Shown here in pieces: positions 5,708 through 7,723 of a DNA stretch of 7,723 nucleotides. A program made the position numbers and the translations under genes. Position 1 is the stretch's first letter; each line of letters opens with the position of its first letter. Origin of the DNA: CAZMHN01 sp964566145 (lineage in GTDB: Bacteria > Patescibacteriota > Patescibacteriia > Veblenbacterales > UBA10138); contig CAZMHN010000029.1 in the NCBI GenBank assembly GCA_964566145.1, positions 1-7,723 on the forward strand, read 5' to 3'. The notes beneath the pieces were generated by a model. That model saw only the letters and a program-made list of their open reading frames with translations. It was not told the origin of the DNA and did not search any database.

Positions 5708-7696
5708 ATGCAGAGTTTCCGCGGATATATTGGGAGCCGATTAGAGCGAAAGCTGGCGCTCCTCTTGTCTTTGGTCGCGCTCATTTCGTTGCTCATTCTC
5801 ACGCTCCTCGCTGTCAGGACCATTACGGTCACGCGGCAGAGGAACGTGGCTGAGCTCGAATGGCAGCTCACAAATCAGACGGTGGATCGTTTGCGCAAAT
5901 TCATCGACGACAAGATAGAGTCGTTCCGTATCGTGGTGGCGGATCCGAACGTCACTGCCATCGGCTATGAACAGCAGACATTCATTTTGCAAGGCCACCT
6001 GAAGAACGACGCCTCCTTGGTGGAGCTTTCGTTCGTCCAGCCCGCAGACGGCGCCGAGAGCGCCCGGGTCGTGCGAGGCAAGGGCGAGCCGGTTCCGCTT
6101 ATGCTGGACACTGACGGTTCAGCCAAGTTATGCGTAAAGGAGACCAAGAATTTCAATGTCGGCGCAGTAATTGTGCTGAGGGACACCTTGTCCGGTCCGT
6201 TCACCGCCGCACTCCAATCTGTCGGGGTCGCCTGCCCGGGCGGCCAAGAACTCGTGCTGTCGGCCGCGCCGCCGGCAGGCGAGTACGCGGTAGCTGAAAG
6301 CGCCGCCGTGACCGAGAATCCCGAGCATAGGGTTTTCAAGCTCACTGATCCGGCGGTAGCCGCGGCGCTCAAAGGGGAGAATTACTTCGGACCCGTGTAT
6401 TTCGTAGGCGGCGAGCCGCGCATAGTGCTGGCTTCCCCGGTGGTGAATCAGCAGGGCACTATCATAGGCGTTTTGAGGGGCGAGGCCAATCTTACGGCCG
6501 TGGCGCCCCTGGTGGCGCAGGCCAATCTGGGGGCTTCCGGGTACCTCTACGTGTTAGACCAGGAAGGCTATGCCATGGCTTCCTCGAGCAATATAAGTTC
6601 GCGGCTGGAGGTCGGTTCCAGGCTCACGGCCACGCCCCTAAGCCCTTCCATGAGTGAAGCCGAGCGTTATAAATCAAGCGTCACGCGAGAGCCTTCATTC
6701 GGCGTCAAACGCGCCATACCGAAGTTCGGCTGGACCGTCGTGACCGAGTGGCCGGAAGGTGAAGCCATGGCTGTAGTGGGGCAAGTCGTTGCCAGACTCA
6801 TGGTAGGGGCCGCGCTGTTGCTGATACTCACCATCTTTTTGAGCGTGGTGCTGGCCCGGCGCTTCGCCAGGCCCCTGCGGGAGCTGAAATCCGCTTCCGA
6901 GCAGGTGGGTCAGGGAAGGTTCGATATATCGCTTCCGACTGCCGGGAAGGACGAAGTGGGGGATCTGGCGCGAAGCTTCGGTGAAATGACGAAAGGCCTG
7001 AAAGAGCTTGAGCGCCTGAAGGACGAGTTCGTCTTCATAGCGGCCCACGAGTTGCGCACGCCCGTAACGGCCATTCGCGGGTACGCGGAAATGCTGACCG
7101 ATTCGTCCAAGGACCTTTCTGATCAGACCAAGGAATTCGTGCTCAGGCTCCAGCAGTCAGGGGAACGCTTGGCCACGCTTGTGAACGACCTGTTGGAGGT
7201 GGCCAGGAGCCAAGCCGGACGCCTGAAAGTGCAAACTTCGCCCCAAGACATTGTGAGCGTAGTCCAAGCTATCTTAGCCGAACTCAAGCCCTTGGTGGAC
7301 CAGAAGCATCACACAGTTTCGTTCAATCCCGAAACAGTTCCGTTGGTGCTGGCGGATAAGGACAAGCTCCAAGAGGTGCTTGTGAATCTTATTGGAAACG
7401 CCGTGAAGTACACGCCGGAGGGCGGGCAGGTCCAAGTCGCGGTCGTGTCACAGCCCGCGGGTTTTGTAACTTGCTCGGTGAGGGACAACGGCATAGGCAT
7501 AAGTCCGGAGGACCAGGCCAAGCTGTTCCAGCGCTTCTTCCGCGTGGAGTCGGATGAGACCAGGAATATACAAGGAACCGGCTTGGGCCTGTTCATCGTA
7601 CGCCAGATCGTGGAACACATGGGCGGCGCCATTTGGGTGACGAGCGAAAAGGGGAAGGGGAGTACGTTCTCGTTCAAATTGCCCGTGGCGGCTTAG
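5708..7696 (+). CDS. Transmembrane sensor histidine kinase (Cache sensor, HAMP, HisKA, HATPase_c)
   Basis: This 662-residue kinase would sense an extracytoplasmic signal, autophosphorylate on histidine and pass the phosphate to a response regulator. Membrane helix 1 is at about 17-37 and helix 2 at about 361-383; the roughly 320 residues between them form a double-Cache-like sensor. Typical Cache pieces are IVLASPVVNQQGTIIGVLRG (239-258) and GYLYVLDQEGYAMASS (278-293). HAMP spans about 384-437. HisKA follows, with the phospho-acceptor H447 in FIAAHELRTPV (443-453). The ATPase domain has the N box (N560, N564 in VLVNLIGNAVKY), G1 DNGIGIS (593-599), F box LFQRFFR (606-612) and G2 GTGLGLF (623-629). 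All motifs look intact, so an active enzyme is expected. C142 and C176 in the first half of the sensor could form a disulfide. The gene follows the large exported protein by 27 nt, and no receiver domain or response regulator gene is in the window. The ligand cannot be read from the sequence. Confidence 0.95.
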   Translation: MQSFRGYIGSRLERKLALLLSLVALISLLILTLLAVRTITVTRQRNVAELEWQLTNQTVDRLRKFIDDKIESFRIVVADPNVTAIGYEQQTFILQGHLKNDASLVELSFVQPADGAESARVVRGKGEPVPLMLDTDGSAKLCVKETKNFNVGAVIVLRDTLSGPFTAALQSVGVACPGGQELVLSAAPPAGEYAVAESAAVTENPEHRVFKLTDPAVAAALKGENYFGPVYFVGGEPRIVLASPVVNQQGTIIGVLRGEANLTAVAPLVAQANLGASGYLYVLDQEGYAMASSSNISSRLEVGSRLTATPLSPSMSEAERYKSSVTREPSFGVKRAIPKFGWTVVTEWPEGEAMAVVGQVVARLMVGAALLLILTIFLSVVLARRFARPLRELKSASEQVGQGRFDISLPTAGKDEVGDLARSFGEMTKGLKELERLKDEFVFIAAHELRTPVTAIRGYAEMLTDSSKDLSDQTKEFVLRLQQSGERLATLVNDLLEVARSQAGRLKVQTSPQDIVSVVQAILAELKPLVDQKHHTVSFNPETVPLVLADKDKLQEVLVNLIGNAVKYTPEGGQVQVAVVSQPAGFVTCSVRDNGIGISPEDQAKLFQRFFRVESDETRNIQGTGLGLFIVRQIVEHMGGAIWVTSEKGKGSTFSFKLPVAA

Positions 7697-7720
7697 AGTC
7701 TGTGTGCAAGCCCAGCCGCC
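7687..7720. other. Weak inverted repeat at the end of the kinase gene
   Basis: GGCGGCT (7687-7693) is an exact reverse complement of AGCCGCC (7714-7720), with a 20-nt loop that includes the stop codon. No T-run is visible before the window ends at 7723. It may be part of a transcription terminator or simply chance in GC-rich DNA. Confidence 0.2.
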
Positions 7721-7723
7721 TTG

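Noticed and set aside
7707..7723. Start of a possible terminator hairpin (CAAGCCC...) after the kinase gene
   Set aside because: The window ends before the pairing arm or T-run could be seen.

Overview
The window is a compact stretch of bacterial coding DNA, by eye about 55-60% GC. It carries four genes, all on the + strand and separated by only 10, 45 and 27 nt, so a single transcript is plausible. All four products are predicted to be membrane-bound or exported, which makes this look like a cell-surface cassette. TGA ends the first two genes and TAG the last two, so nothing suggests a recoded genetic code.

Layout: (1) positions 1-582, the 3' part of a polytopic membrane protein of unknown family that runs off the left edge. 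(2) 593-1813, a single-pass membrane protein with an HtrA/DegP-like trypsin fold plus a PDZ domain, in which all three catalytic triad positions appear to be replaced (a predicted pseudoprotease). (3) 1859-5680, a 1273-residue secreted mosaic protein: signal peptide, fibronectin type III and Ig-like modules with paired cysteines, a PKD-like module, three carboxypeptidase-regulatory-like beta sandwiches, a ZU5-like beta region, a Pro/Ala-rich linker and a C-terminal helical repeat region. (4) 5708-7696, a transmembrane sensor histidine kinase with a large Cache-type sensor, HAMP, HisKA and HATPase domains. Its response regulator is not in the window.

Organism: nothing here fixes the taxonomy. 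The 'IAAHELRTP' H-box, the weak Shine-Dalgarno signals ahead of two of the genes, and the C-terminal helical module of the large exported protein (with 'AYGRLP', 'DW' and 'IANGRWP' motifs) remind me of Candidate Phyla Radiation (Patescibacteria/Parcubacteria-type) proteins. That is recollection and inference, not a database result.

How the genes might work together (inference): the modular exported protein would be an adhesin or surface-layer-type component. The pseudo-HtrA/PDZ protein could bind or chaperone exported polypeptides without cutting them. The polytopic protein could be a membrane partner, and the Cache kinase would report an extracellular ligand or envelope state. No tRNA, rRNA, CRISPR array, insertion sequence or attachment site was seen, and no gap between genes exceeds 45 nt.
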